DNA of 64,000 bases, from assembly GCF_042655435.1 (NCBI RefSeq), contig NZ_JBHSMG010000001.1, forward strand, positions 62,001-126,000, given 5' to 3'. This DNA is from Lysinimonas soli (lineage in GTDB: Bacteria > Actinomycetota > Actinomycetes > Actinomycetales > Microbacteriaceae). Of this stretch, positions 22,730 through 31,598 are shown in pieces (the stretch's first letter is position 1; every line of letters begins with the position of its first letter). The translations under genes were made by a program, and so were the position numbers. The notes under the pieces are model-generated. The model was not told where the DNA came from. It searched no databases and was given only the letters and a program-made list of their open reading frames with translations.

Positions 22730-24481
22730 CTAGCGGGCCCGCCAGGTCGCGACCACGTGCAGCAACGGCGCCGCCGACGCCGCGATCAGCACCCACCCGA
22801 GCACCTCGTCGGTCGGCCGCGTCAGCACGCCCGCGAACAGCAGTCCCGCGAAGACGATCGCCGACACGAGCCGGCCCAAGGACCGTTCGAGCGACCGCAG
22901 TCGGCGCTCCACGTCAGGGGCGCGCACGGCGAGTTGACCGCGCTCGATGCGCGTCGTGAGCTCGTCGAGGCGGCGCGGCAGGCGGGCCACGGTCGTCGCG
23001 AGAGCGAGCGCCCGCTGGGGGAGGTCGCGCAGGGCGCCCATGCCGCCCGAGCTGAGCACGGTGCGCGCGAAGGGGTCGACGGCATCCCACATGTTGAAGT
23101 CGCGATCGAGTGCGCTCGTCACGCCCGAGGTGAGCGAGATGGTGCGGATGAGCAGCAGGAAGCTCTCGGGCATCTGGAACGGCAGCGCGCGCACCGTCTC
23201 GCCGAACTGGACGGCGAACCTCTCGAGCTCACGCGGATCGACGCGTTGCAGCTCGGCGATCCCCATGCCGCCGAAGCGATCGAAGAGGGCGGTCATGGCG
23301 CGCTCGAGCTCTTCGGTGTCCGACACGGTCAGCAGCACGCCGAGCCGTTCGAGGGAGGTGACCAGGCCGCGCGAGTCGCGGGCGACGGCGGCGAGGATGA
23401 AGTCGCGCAATCCGGCCCGAAGGGTGTCGGAGATCTCGCCCATCATGCCGAAGTCGACGTAGGTCAGGCGCCAGCCCGGGTGGGCGCCGGGGGCGGCATC
23501 GGCGTCCGAGCTCGGGTCGTCTGCGATCGGCAGCGGGGTCACGAAGATGTTGCCCGGATGCGGGTCGGCGTGGAAGAACCCCGCCACGAAGATCTGCTGG
23601 AAGGCCGAACGCGCGAGCGCCTGTGCCACCTGCGCCGGATCGATGCCGGCCGCGTTCAGGCCCGCGACGTCGGTGATCTTGATCGCCGTCACATCCGACA
23701 GCGTCAGGGTCCGCAGCGAGGTGCGCTCCCAGACGACGAGGGGCGAGCTCACGCTCGGGTCGTCGGCGAAGTCGGAGGCGAAGCGCTCGGCGTTCGCGGC
23801 CTCGTGCAGGTAGTCGATCTCTTGGAGGGTCGTCGTGGCGAACTCCTCGACGAGGGCGGGCGCGTCGACGCGCGACGAGACGACCCGCACCCGCGAGAGC
23901 CAGCGCGCGACGCGACGCAGCGCCGAGAGGTCGACCGCGACGACCTGCTCGATGCCGGGGCGCTGCACCTTGACGACGACATCCGCGAATCCGAGATCGC
24001 CCGCGACCCCCGGCGAGAGACGGGCGCGATGGGCTTGACCGAGGGATGCCGCGGCGATCGGCACCGGATCGAAGGAGGCGTAGGCCTGCTCCAGCGGCAT
24101 CCCGAGCTCGGCCTCGGTCTGAGTCCGGATGCCGTCGAACGCCTCGGGGGCGACCTCGTCCTGCAGCCCCTCGAGCTCGTCGGTGATCTCGGGCGGGAGC
24201 ACGTCGAGACGCGACGACATGAACTGCCCGACCTTGATCATCAGCCCGCCGAGCTCGACCGCGAGATCGTGGAAGCGCCGGGCCAGGCGCCGCAGACGCA
24301 CGGTCCTGCCGCGCGCCGCGAGGCGACGCAGGCCGATGCGCGGCAGCACGAGCTCGAACCACCAGGCCTGCGCCAGCGCGACCGCGGCGAACCGCATGAT
24401 GCGCCGGTAGCGCGCGCGGAACACGTGGTCGGCGCGCGGTGCGGTGGTGCCGCTGGTTCGCGGCATCCCCGCCTGCGACAT
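22730..24481 (-). CDS. AarF/UbiB (ABC1) family atypical kinase
   Basis: 583 residues from the ATG at 24481 with GAGGA in front. Family markers in order: KVGQFMSSR (KxGQ motif), an Ala-rich AAASLGQAHRA loop, VVVKVQRPGIE with the ATP lysine, FFHADPHPGNIFV catalytic loop and YVDFGMMGE metal loop. Two hydrophobic helices near the C-terminus (about residues 540-580) tether it to the membrane. UbiB proteins are linked to quinone lipid handling; in actinobacteria they often sit with PadR or MSMEG-type lipid genes and the exact role is unknown. The PadR gene upstream ends four bases before it, so they form an operon. Confidence 0.88.
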   Translation of the reverse strand: MSQAGMPRTSGTTAPRADHVFRARYRRIMRFAAVALAQAWWFELVLPRIGLRRLAARGRTVRLRRLARRFHDLAVELGGLMIKVGQFMSSRLDVLPPEITDELEGLQDEVAPEAFDGIRTQTEAELGMPLEQAYASFDPVPIAAASLGQAHRARLSPGVAGDLGFADVVVKVQRPGIEQVVAVDLSALRRVARWLSRVRVVSSRVDAPALVEEFATTTLQEIDYLHEAANAERFASDFADDPSVSSPLVVWERTSLRTLTLSDVTAIKITDVAGLNAAGIDPAQVAQALARSAFQQIFVAGFFHADPHPGNIFVTPLPIADDPSSDADAAPGAHPGWRLTYVDFGMMGEISDTLRAGLRDFILAAVARDSRGLVTSLERLGVLLTVSDTEELERAMTALFDRFGGMGIAELQRVDPRELERFAVQFGETVRALPFQMPESFLLLIRTISLTSGVTSALDRDFNMWDAVDPFARTVLSSGGMGALRDLPQRALALATTVARLPRRLDELTTRIERGQLAVRAPDVERRLRSLERSLGRLVSAIVFAGLLFAGVLTRPTDEVLGWVLIAASAAPLLHVVATWRAR

Positions 24482-24485
24482 CCGG

Positions 24486-25031
24486 TCAGTCCTCGGCGAG
24501 GATCGCGTAGAGCTTGCGGCGCGTCTCGTCGACGATCGCGACGGCACGCGCGGCCTGCTCGGGCGTGCCGTTGTGCGTCACCTGCATCAGGGCCTGGGCG
24601 AGCTTGGCGCCCGCCTTGGGCAGAGCGGCGCGTTCGGCGTCCCAGCCGCGGCGCGACTCCGAGGGGTGGGGCGTGTCGGCGGCCTCGGCGGCGGCCTCGG
24701 TGCCGGCTTCGGTCAGCGAGTAGACCTTGCGCTCACCGTCCTGTGTCGCGCTGACGAGCCCCTCGTCGGCGAGCAGCTGGAGGGTGGGGTAGATCGAGCC
24801 GGGGCTCGGCCTCCACGTTCCGCCGGAGCGGGTCTCGATGGCCTGGATCAGCTGGTAGCCGTGCATCGGCTTCTCGGCGAGCTCGACCAGGACGGCGGCG
24901 CGGATGTCGCCGCGCCCCATGCGACCGCCCATGCGGGCAGCCATATGCCCGGCGAGGTGGGGGGCGAACGCCTCGCGAAGGCCGTCGACGGCCTCTCGCA
25001 GGTCGAAGCCGGTGGGGGATGAGTTGTGCAT
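24486..25031 (-). CDS. PadR-family transcriptional regulator
   Basis: 181 residues from the ATG at 25031, preceded by GAGAGGA. Residues 55-130 are the PadR winged helix: IRAAVLVELAEKPMHGYQLI, GSIYPTLQLLADEGLV and RKVYSLTEAG. The C-terminal helix-rich part mediates dimerisation. The N-terminal 50 residues contain a Gly/Met/Arg stretch (HMAARMGGRMGRGD) typical of actinobacterial PadR proteins. The upstream region (about 25045-25075) has TAGC-GATA-GCTA and a second CGATA, a plausible self-operator. Co-transcribed with UbiB. Confidence 0.86.
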   Translation of the reverse strand: MHNSSPTGFDLREAVDGLREAFAPHLAGHMAARMGGRMGRGDIRAAVLVELAEKPMHGYQLIQAIETRSGGTWRPSPGSIYPTLQLLADEGLVSATQDGERKVYSLTEAGTEAAAEAADTPHPSESRRGWDAERAALPKAGAKLAQALMQVTHNGTPEQAARAVAIVDETRRKLYAILAED

Positions 25032-25213
25032 GACGGTGTCCTCTCGCAACGGAGTAGCGATAGCTAACGATACGTCGTTCACGTCTGGACGTCAGCGGGC
25101 GGCACCGATCGACGGGATGATTTTTGACTCTGGCTCATCGACGCCATCGGTGTCACCATTGAGGTATCTGAACCGGTGCGGGGCCTGCCCTCAACCGGGG
25201 AGTTGGGAGTCGG

Positions 25214-25555
25214 ATGATGGACGCGTTCGCGCCCCTGCAAGACCTTCTCAGTTCGCACCGCCCGCGCACAGGCACGCTCACCCGGGACGGCGAGCGTCTC
25301 GCCGTGCTCTGCCAGTACGACTGGGAGTCGGGCACCTGGTGCGCGTGTTTCATCGGCCCCGACGGGTTGGAGCGCGAGCAGTGGAGCGGCCCGCTGATCA
25401 GGAGCGAGGTGCTCGACGAACTGGACGACGAGGGGATCGTCTGGACCCCGGTCGGTGAGATCGCCGCGTTCATGGATCGCTGGTTCCCCCTGGCCGAGCT
25501 CGAATCGACCGTCTCCTCGATGCCGTCGTCCGGCCTGGGTGCCGGCCGTCGCTAG
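25214..25555 (+). CDS. Small hypothetical protein
   Basis: 113 residues, acidic and soluble, with GGGAG eight bases before the start. It contains several Trp residues (DWESGTWCACFIG, EQWSGPL, IVWTPVGEIAAFMDRWFPL), giving the look of a compact mixed alpha/beta fold. Codon use is typical of the genome and the ribosome site is good, so it is probably a real gene. I do not recognise the family and the neighbours do not suggest a role; it is convergent with the phosphoesterase gene 18 bases beyond. Confidence 0.6.
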   Translation: MMDAFAPLQDLLSSHRPRTGTLTRDGERLAVLCQYDWESGTWCACFIGPDGLEREQWSGPLIRSEVLDELDDEGIVWTPVGEIAAFMDRWFPLAELESTVSSMPSSGLGAGRR

Positions 25556-25572
25556 CGCTCGGGGCGCGGGCG

Positions 25573-26757
25573 TTACTTCGCCGGAGGGTGAGGCGGCTTC
25601 GGATGCACGACCCCGTCGCTCGGGGCGGGCAGGCCCTTGCCGTCTCTCGTGACCAGCGCGGGCATCGGCTGATCGAGGCCCCCTGCCCAGGGCTTCGGCT
25701 CGACCGGCTTCGGCCGCGGCGTGGGCGGGGTCGGCTGGGTGACGGTCGAACCCGGCGCCGGTGGCGGAGTGCGCTTCACGGTGGCGTGCACGTGTCGGGC
25801 GAGGCTCGGTGCCGTGTCGACTCGGGGGACCCCCATGTCGGGCAGCCCCAGCAGCTCGATGGCAGTCTTGGGAATCGACGCGTGCGAGTGCCACTCGGGA
25901 TCGATCTGCTGCGCGACCATGCCGCCGAACATGAGCAACGGGATGCGGGAGCCGCCGATCGCCGCGAACCCCTCGGGATGCAGGGCGTCGGGCAGCGTCT
26001 CGATCACCGGCGTCCGCACCGAGTCGGCGTAGCCGCCCCAGTCGTCCCAGGTGAGGATGAAGGTGGTGTTCTGCCAGCCGCCGCCGTCGATGACGGCCTG
26101 GACGCGATCCCAGACCAGGTTCTGCCCCTTGCTGATGTACTCGGGATCGCTGACGAACGGCGGGTGCTCGTCGTGTCCCGCCGGAGACCAGACGTAGACG
26201 AGCCGAGGCAGCAGGCCGGCCTTCGCCATCGGGATGAACTCGTTCGGATGGTGGACGTTGGCCGATCCCGGAGCGGTCGTGAGGCTCTGGTAGAACTTCG
26301 TCGGGTAGCCGCCGGCGTCGGGGAACGCCGCCCACGACACCTGCCCGGCGTCTGCCGCGGTGAAGACCGACGGGAGGTCCCACACCGGGTGCGGCCCGAC
26401 GAACGGCGGGTTCTTCATCGTCGGCATCTGCCCGCCGATGGCGAGCATGTGCCCGGGGGTCGAGTTCGACCCCGAGCCGAAGTGGTGATCCGCGAAGACG
26501 AATTCCTTGGCCAGGTAGCTGTAGAAGGGGATCACGCTGTCGTTGTCGATCTGCACGGCGAGGGCCGGGTAGTCACCCATCGAGTAGTGCACCCACGCAT
26601 TGCGGTCGTGGGGTTGATCGAAGTTGGGCGGCGCCGTCAGCAGGGCGCCGTGGTTCGCGACCGCGGCGCCCCACGCCGCCATGGTCGGAAAGTAGAAGTC
26701 GGTGGTCTTGTTCTCTTGCAGGAACACGATCACCCGATGATCCGGAATCGCCGTCAC
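25573..26757 (-). CDS. Phosphoesterase family protein (acid phosphatase/phospholipase C-like)
   Basis: 394 residues from the GTG at 26757 with a GGGGG box upstream. Motifs of the PF04185 phosphoesterase family are VIVFLQENKTTDFYF at the very start, NSTPGHMLAIGGQ, SPAGHDEHPP, and FILTWDDWGGYADSV, which together supply metal and phosphate ligands. The last 60 residues form a Pro-rich tail (PTPPTPRPKPVEPKP). Odd: most relatives are exported through Tat, yet the catalytic domain begins at residue 5 and no signal peptide is seen in this frame upstream. Either it works inside the cell or a leader was lost. The 149-base gap to the next gene shows nothing clear. Confidence 0.78.
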   Translation of the reverse strand: MTAIPDHRVIVFLQENKTTDFYFPTMAAWGAAVANHGALLTAPPNFDQPHDRNAWVHYSMGDYPALAVQIDNDSVIPFYSYLAKEFVFADHHFGSGSNSTPGHMLAIGGQMPTMKNPPFVGPHPVWDLPSVFTAADAGQVSWAAFPDAGGYPTKFYQSLTTAPGSANVHHPNEFIPMAKAGLLPRLVYVWSPAGHDEHPPFVSDPEYISKGQNLVWDRVQAVIDGGGWQNTTFILTWDDWGGYADSVRTPVIETLPDALHPEGFAAIGGSRIPLLMFGGMVAQQIDPEWHSHASIPKTAIELLGLPDMGVPRVDTAPSLARHVHATVKRTPPPAPGSTVTQPTPPTPRPKPVEPKPWAGGLDQPMPALVTRDGKGLPAPSDGVVHPKPPHPPAK

Positions 26758-26906
26758 GGTGCACCCCCGTCGAGCGGTCGGTCGCGACCGCCAGGCCCAC
26801 CCAAGCACGCAGGCTTCGACGAGACAAGACCCCGGCCGGCACGAAAGTGACGGGCCGACGCGGGGCACGCGCCCGCGCCGGCCGAGCGCTTTCGAAGCGG
26901 CTCCGG

Positions 26907-27731
26907 CTAGCGGGCCGCCGTTTCGATGACCGCGGCGACCTGACGCCACTTCGAGATCAACGACAGGTGCGACCCGCCGACGAGCGTGATCTCGGAATGC
27001 GCGCGACGGGCCTCCTGCAGTTGGGTCGCCTCGGGCAGTACCAGGTCGTGCGTGCCGATAACGGAATACGTTTTGATCGACTTCCACGCGGGGATTCCGG
27101 ATGCTTCGGAGACCGCACCGAGGGCGATCGGGAGCTGGTCGGCGATGACGGTCTGCTGCTGCAACGGGGAGAGATCCGCAGCGACGTCCTCTTGCATCAC
27201 GGTCGGCTTCAGGTACGCCTCCGCGGAGCCGTCGGAGAGACCGACCACGTCGTACACCGAGCTCGGATCGGCTACGTTGAGCGCCGACGTCGACGATCCG
27301 ACGATCGATCCGACACTCTCGCCGCTGTCCGGCATGAAGGCGTCGACGTAGACCAGCGCCGTCACGTGGGGATCGGAGAGCGCGGCGTTGGTGATCACGG
27401 CGCCGCCGTAGGAGTGGCCGACCAGCACGACCGGACCGGTCGTGCGCTGCGCGAGATACGTCGAGAGGTACCCGGCGTCACTGCTCAGCCCGCGAAGCGG
27501 GTTCGGCGGCACGAGCACGGCATACCCGTCATGCTGGAGTTGCTGGCGTACCAGGTCCCAACTCGACGAGTCGGCCCACGCGCCGTGCTCGAGCACGATC
27601 GTCGGTCGAGACGACGGGTCGGTGGCGTGTGCCGGCGCGCTCGCCAGCGCGGGGGAGGCGAGCGCGGTGGCGGCGACCGCGGCGACGCCGAGGCCGAGCG
27701 CAGCCGTGCGGAGGGTTCTGGTGTTCTTCAT
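26907..27731 (-). CDS. Secreted alpha/beta hydrolase
   Basis: 274 residues. Residues 1-36 are a Sec signal peptide (MKNTRT start, long Ala-rich core). The mature part is an alpha/beta hydrolase of the EstC/salicylate-esterase-like group: TIVLEHGAWADSSSW (oxyanion region), VLVGHSYGGAVI with the nucleophile (about residue 108), YVDAFMPDSGES, and GGSHLSLIS with the catalytic His near the end. Natural substrate unknown. It is followed on its upstream side by a second, cytoplasmic hydrolase gene in the same direction, 64 bases away, so the two may be co-transcribed. Confidence 0.82.
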   Translation of the reverse strand: MKNTRTLRTAALGLGVAAVAATALASPALASAPAHATDPSSRPTIVLEHGAWADSSSWDLVRQQLQHDGYAVLVPPNPLRGLSSDAGYLSTYLAQRTTGPVVLVGHSYGGAVITNAALSDPHVTALVYVDAFMPDSGESVGSIVGSSTSALNVADPSSVYDVVGLSDGSAEAYLKPTVMQEDVAADLSPLQQQTVIADQLPIALGAVSEASGIPAWKSIKTYSVIGTHDLVLPEATQLQEARRAHSEITLVGGSHLSLISKWRQVAAVIETAAR

Positions 27732-27795
27732 GATGGGACTCCTTTGATTCTCGGTGTGGTGTATTCGGTACCCGGTCGTGCAACCGGGAGGTCTC

Positions 27796-28593
27796 TCAGA
27801 GCGATTGCGACTTCAGCCAGGCCAGGGAGGCGTTGGCGACGGCGCGCCATCCCGAGTCGAAGACCAGGGAGTGGCCACGGTCGGGGAAGACCCGAAGGTC
27901 GGTGACGGCGGTGGACTCGGCGTAGAGCTTGTAGGCGGCCTTCACCACCACCTCCGGGACGGTGTGGTCCTTGCCTCCGGCGATGAAGAGAAGCGGACCG
28001 CGATCCGACTTCTTCGTGTCGACGGCTGCGGGTGACGTCGTGTTGAAGTTGGCGGTCGACGCCTCGAACAGTGGACGTCCGGGTCCCGGGATGGTCCATG
28101 CGGCGTGGAGCCGATCCGACTCCGTCTGGCTGATGGCGTTGCCGAAGCCGTACCGGAACTGCTTCGCCGTGAGCGAGACCGCCTTCTTCCGATTGGCGGG
28201 ACTCTTCAACACGGGAAGGCCCGATCGGATCTGAGCGAACGGGACCGGCTTCACCCCCTTGATCTGACCCGGGTCGATCGCGATCGCGGCGATCGCGTCA
28301 CCGGAGGCGAGCAGCTTCTGGGCGATGAGTCCGCCGAAGGAATGCCCGATGACGATCGGCTTCGACGGCAGCCCCGCGATGAACGAGCGGTAGGCCGCGG
28401 TGATGTCGTCGATACCGACACCCGCCAATGCGTCGGCGTTGTGACGCGTCGCTTGGACGGACGGCAGGTCTCCCGGCCAGCCGGGGGCGGATGCCTCGTA
28501 GCCGGCTTCGCGGAACAGGTCCTGCCAGGGCTGCCAGGCGGTGGAGTGGATCCACAAACCGTGGATGAACACGACGGGGGTGGACGAGGACAT
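27796..28593 (-). CDS. Cytoplasmic alpha/beta hydrolase
   Basis: 265 residues without a signal peptide. VVFIHGLWIHSTAW near the start gives the oxyanion hole, IVIGHSFGGLIAQKL the nucleophilic Ser (about residue 83), GGKDHTVP the acid and FPDRGHSLVFDSGW the catalytic His. The sequence is close in style to non-haem haloperoxidase/esterase-like hydrolases. It is divergent from the TetR gene across 124 bases that contain a GACTGACTAGT stretch (about 28625-28635), so it is the probable target of that regulator. Confidence 0.82.
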   Translation of the reverse strand: MSSSTPVVFIHGLWIHSTAWQPWQDLFREAGYEASAPGWPGDLPSVQATRHNADALAGVGIDDITAAYRSFIAGLPSKPIVIGHSFGGLIAQKLLASGDAIAAIAIDPGQIKGVKPVPFAQIRSGLPVLKSPANRKKAVSLTAKQFRYGFGNAISQTESDRLHAAWTIPGPGRPLFEASTANFNTTSPAAVDTKKSDRGPLLFIAGGKDHTVPEVVVKAAYKLYAESTAVTDLRVFPDRGHSLVFDSGWRAVANASLAWLKSQSL

Positions 28594-28717
28594 TTCGTTC
28601 TCCTAACTCGAAGGTTTGTATGTAGACTGACTAGTAACGCTACCGAGCATGCACCAAGTCCGTCTGCAGCGCAAGCGGGGATTCCGGCGGTGAAGAAACG
28701 AGCAGGAAAGTAGGGTG

Positions 28718-29395
28718 ATGAAGACCATGTCGACACCAGAGCCACAGGCACGCGTCACGCGCACGGGACCGGCGACACGGGAGCGGATCCTCGACGCGGC
28801 GACCCAGTTGTTCTATGCGAACGGTCTGCGCTCCGTGAGCGCGGACCGGATCGTCGCGCAGGTCGGGATCACCAAGGTCACCTTCTACCGGCACTTCCCC
28901 ACGAAGGAAGACCTCATCGTGGCCTACCTCGAGCGCCGGGCCCGATGGGAGCGGGACGCCGTCGAAGCGGCTCGCGCGGCGGCCCCGGGCAAGCCCGCAG
29001 AAGCCCTGCGGATGATCGTGGATGGAATCGGCCAAGAGAGCTGCTCCCCCGGTTTTCGGGGCTGTCCCTTCATCAACGCGGCGGCCGAATACCCCGACCC
29101 CGAGCATCCGGTCCGGGTGGTGGTCGGCGTCCACCGTGCATGGTTCAAGGGCGCGATCGAGGAGTTCCTGATCGAGCTGGGCGTGAGCGACTCGTCACGG
29201 ATCGCGGATCAGCTCGTCATGCTGCGCGACGGTGCGATGGTCAGCGGATACCTCGGTGATCCCGCGACGGTCGCCGATGCGCTCTACTACGCCGGATTGG
29301 CCGTCATCGAGCAACGCAGTCGCACCGAGGACAGCCGCTATGTCTGGGAGAGCACGTTCGTCGACCCCGGGGTCTCGAGGCCCCGACCGCGCTAG
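28718..29395 (+). CDS. TetR-family transcriptional regulator
   Basis: 225 residues from the ATG at 28718 (AGGAAAG eight bases before). Residues 20-66 are the TetR helix-turn-helix (RERILDAATQLFYANGLRSV, IVAQVGITKVTFYRHFPTK). The C-terminal ligand domain contains SCSPGFRGCPFINAAAEYP, a Cys/Pro-containing loop seen in the LmrA/YxaF-like branch of TetR proteins. It probably represses the divergent hydrolase genes. The convergent EamA gene overlaps its stop by four bases (CTAG), so there is no terminator space between them. Confidence 0.85.
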   Translation: MKTMSTPEPQARVTRTGPATRERILDAATQLFYANGLRSVSADRIVAQVGITKVTFYRHFPTKEDLIVAYLERRARWERDAVEAARAAAPGKPAEALRMIVDGIGQESCSPGFRGCPFINAAAEYPDPEHPVRVVVGVHRAWFKGAIEEFLIELGVSDSSRIADQLVMLRDGAMVSGYLGDPATVADALYYAGLAVIEQRSRTEDSRYVWESTFVDPGVSRPRPR

Positions 29396-30342
29396 CGCGA
29401 GCCCAGGGCCTGCGGCCCGTCGGGCGAGGCCTCGTCCTCGATGATCGCGACGGCGGCCTCGGGCTCGGCCGGTATCTCCGCGCTCGCGCGGTGGCGGGTG
29501 ACCAGGTAGGCGCCGCCGAGCACGAGCACGAATCCGATGACCGTCCACACGGTGACGCGCTCGCCCAGCACGAGCGCACCGGCGATGATCGCGACCGCGG
29601 GGTTGAGGTAGGTGATCGTCGTGGTGCGCATGGGCCCGACCTCGGCGACCAAGGCGAACATCAGCAGGAAGGCGACGGCGCTGCAGACCACGGCCAGGGT
29701 GACGATCGACGCGATGACCGGGGCTGAGGGCCACCGGGTCGGCCATCCGCCGGTGAGCGAGACGACGGGAACGTAAAGGACGGCGGTGACGGCGAGTGAG
29801 AGGGCGACGACGCCGACACCGGGGAGGTCGCTCATCCAGCGTGAGAGGATCGCCGGTCCGAATGCGTAGCCGACCACCACGACAGCCAGTTCCGCGACGC
29901 CGAGGAGGTCGGACCCCGCCACGTCGAACCCGACCAGCGCGGCGACTCCGAGCATGCCGGCCAGGATGCCGAGCCAGTTGATGAGCGTGAGCTTCGCCGG
30001 CCGGCCGAACAGCACGGCGACCGCGACACCGACGAGCGGGATCGCGGCGAGCAGCAGCCCGGCCGTCGAGCTGGGCAGCCGCTGCTCGGCCGAACTCAAG
30101 AAGTACCAGGGCACCACGATCTCGACGAGCGTGTAGGCGAGCAGCGGCACCCATCGGCGCAGCACGGGGAGCACCTGCCGCCGGGCCAGCGCAAGCGGGA
30201 GCAGCAGCAGTGCTCCGAGGGCGCTTCGAGCGAAGACGACCATCGCCGGATCGAGTTCACCGACCGCGACCTTGATCAGCAGGTAGGGGATGCCCCACGC
30301 GACTCCGAGCGCCGCGAACAGGATGATCGCGCGTCGAGTCAC
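29392..30342 (-). CDS. EamA-family (DMT) membrane transporter
   Basis: 316 residues with ten hydrophobic segments in two EamA repeats (about 8-140 and 150-285), and a charged cytoplasmic tail rich in Glu and Pro. Members export amino acids, nucleobases or other metabolites. GIPYLLIKVAV near the start and TYLNPAVAIIAGALVLGE in the second repeat (TYLNP signature) are typical. The cargo is unknown. It is divergent from the tetritol operon. Confidence 0.88.
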   Translation of the reverse strand: MTRRAIILFAALGVAWGIPYLLIKVAVGELDPAMVVFARSALGALLLLPLALARRQVLPVLRRWVPLLAYTLVEIVVPWYFLSSAEQRLPSSTAGLLLAAIPLVGVAVAVLFGRPAKLTLINWLGILAGMLGVAALVGFDVAGSDLLGVAELAVVVVGYAFGPAILSRWMSDLPGVGVVALSLAVTAVLYVPVVSLTGGWPTRWPSAPVIASIVTLAVVCSAVAFLLMFALVAEVGPMRTTTITYLNPAVAIIAGALVLGERVTVWTVIGFVLVLGGAYLVTRHRASAEIPAEPEAAVAIIEDEASPDGPQALGSR

Positions 30343-30395
30343 CGGGCGATCTTACCGACTCATCACGCCCGAGCCTCGAGTCGGCAGCCTCCGAG

Positions 30396-30462
30396 TTGAC
30401 AGACACACCTGAGCGACTTAGGTTACTTCTAACTCGCGTGACGCCAGTTCTAACATTGAATG
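30396..30462 (+). promoter_or_regulatory. Promoter and repeat region of the tetritol operon
   Basis: TTGACA (30396-30401), 17 bases, TAGGTT (30419-30424) form a good sigma-70-like promoter. Immediately downstream are two direct copies of TTCTAAC (30427-30433 and 30448-30454), 21 bases apart, so on the same face of the helix, and the small palindrome CATTGAATG (30454-30462). A repressor bound there would block transcription; the DeoR protein at 39 kb is the candidate. Confidence 0.6.
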
Positions 30463-30563
30463 TCACATAGCGAAGTTGAGGGCAGGGAGCTCCGCGGGGC
30501 GATTGCTCGCCGAAATGATCGAAATCTCACGTGACGGTGAGAACACAAAGGAGTGAGACGCCA

Positions 30564-31598
30564 GTGCGAGCAGTGGTTTTTGAATCCAAGGGATCCCTCA
30601 CGCTGGTCGACCGACCCGAGCCGGTTCCCGGCTTCAAGGAGGTTCTGATCGAGACCGCCGCGGTCGGGATCTGCGGCACCGATACCCATGTCCTGGACGG
30701 CGAGTTCGAAGGCACGATCTTCCCGCTCGTTCCCGGCCACGAGGCCACGGGCACGGTCGTCGCGCTGGGCGACGGCGTGAGCGACGGGGTCAACTCCTTG
30801 GCCGTCGGCGACCATGTCGCCATCAACCCCAGCACGGTCTGCGGTGAGTGCGAGTTCTGTCTCAACGGCAAACAGAACCTGTGCCGCTTCTGGAACGGTC
30901 TCGGCGTCGTCGCGTCTGACGGAGCCTCGCAGCAGCGGTTCACCGCTCCGGTCGCCAACGTCTACAAGCTGAAGCCGGAGACCGATGTGTACCTCGCCGC
31001 CCTCATCGAGCCGCTGGCCTGCGCCATCCGCGGGTGGGACATCCTTCCCCGGCGCATCGGCGATCACGTGCTCGTGTACGGCTCGGGCACCATGGGGTTG
31101 CTGATGGCCCAACTCGCCACGCGGGCGGGCGCGGCATCGGTGACCATCGTCGATCTCAACCAGGAACGCCTGAGGACGGCGGCCGAGGTGGGCGTTCAGC
31201 ACCGGTTCACCAGCGCCGACCAGTCGGAGCGCTCGAACTGGGATGTCGTGATCGACTGCACGGGCAACGTCCGGGCAATCGAGGACGGGCTCCCGCGCGT
31301 GAAGGCGGGCGGCACCTTCCAGCACTTCGGCGTGGCGCCGACCGAGGCGAAGGCGAACTACTCGCCGTTCCGCGTCTACCGAGACGAGATATCCATCGTC
31401 GGCACGATGGCGGTGCTCAACTCATTCGGTCGCGCGGTGGAGATGTTCGAGGCGGGTGCGATCAACGCCGAAGCGATGGTGAGTCACTCCTTCACCCTCG
31501 ACGACTACGTGCAGGCTCTCGACATGTTCCGGGCGGGATCGGGGCGCAAGCTCCAGATTCGTCCCAACGACACCGAGTCGCGGGTCTTCCGCTCATGA
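30564..31598 (+). CDS. Zinc-dependent polyol dehydrogenase (threitol/erythritol type candidate)
   Basis: 344 residues from the GTG at 30564, with AAAGGAG ten bases before. A medium-chain dehydrogenase: catalytic zinc ligands GICGTDTH and PGHEATG and a later EPLACA Glu; four structural-zinc cysteines in VCGECEFCLNGKQNLC (about residue 90); Rossmann motif YGSGTMGLLMAQLA (about 178). It should oxidise a polyol to a ketose with NAD. As first gene of an operon with erythrulose-type kinase and isomerases, erythritol or threitol is the likely substrate. Its stop overlaps the next ATG. Confidence 0.85.
   Translation: MRAVVFESKGSLTLVDRPEPVPGFKEVLIETAAVGICGTDTHVLDGEFEGTIFPLVPGHEATGTVVALGDGVSDGVNSLAVGDHVAINPSTVCGECEFCLNGKQNLCRFWNGLGVVASDGASQQRFTAPVANVYKLKPETDVYLAALIEPLACAIRGWDILPRRIGDHVLVYGSGTMGLLMAQLATRAGAASVTIVDLNQERLRTAAEVGVQHRFTSADQSERSNWDVVIDCTGNVRAIEDGLPRVKAGGTFQHFGVAPTEAKANYSPFRVYRDEISIVGTMAVLNSFGRAVEMFEAGAINAEAMVSHSFTLDDYVQALDMFRAGSGRKLQIRPNDTESRVFRS

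Noticed and set aside
22652..24754. Plus-strand open frame of 700 codons
   Set aside because: Shadow of the UbiB gene, whose kinase motifs are all on the minus strand.
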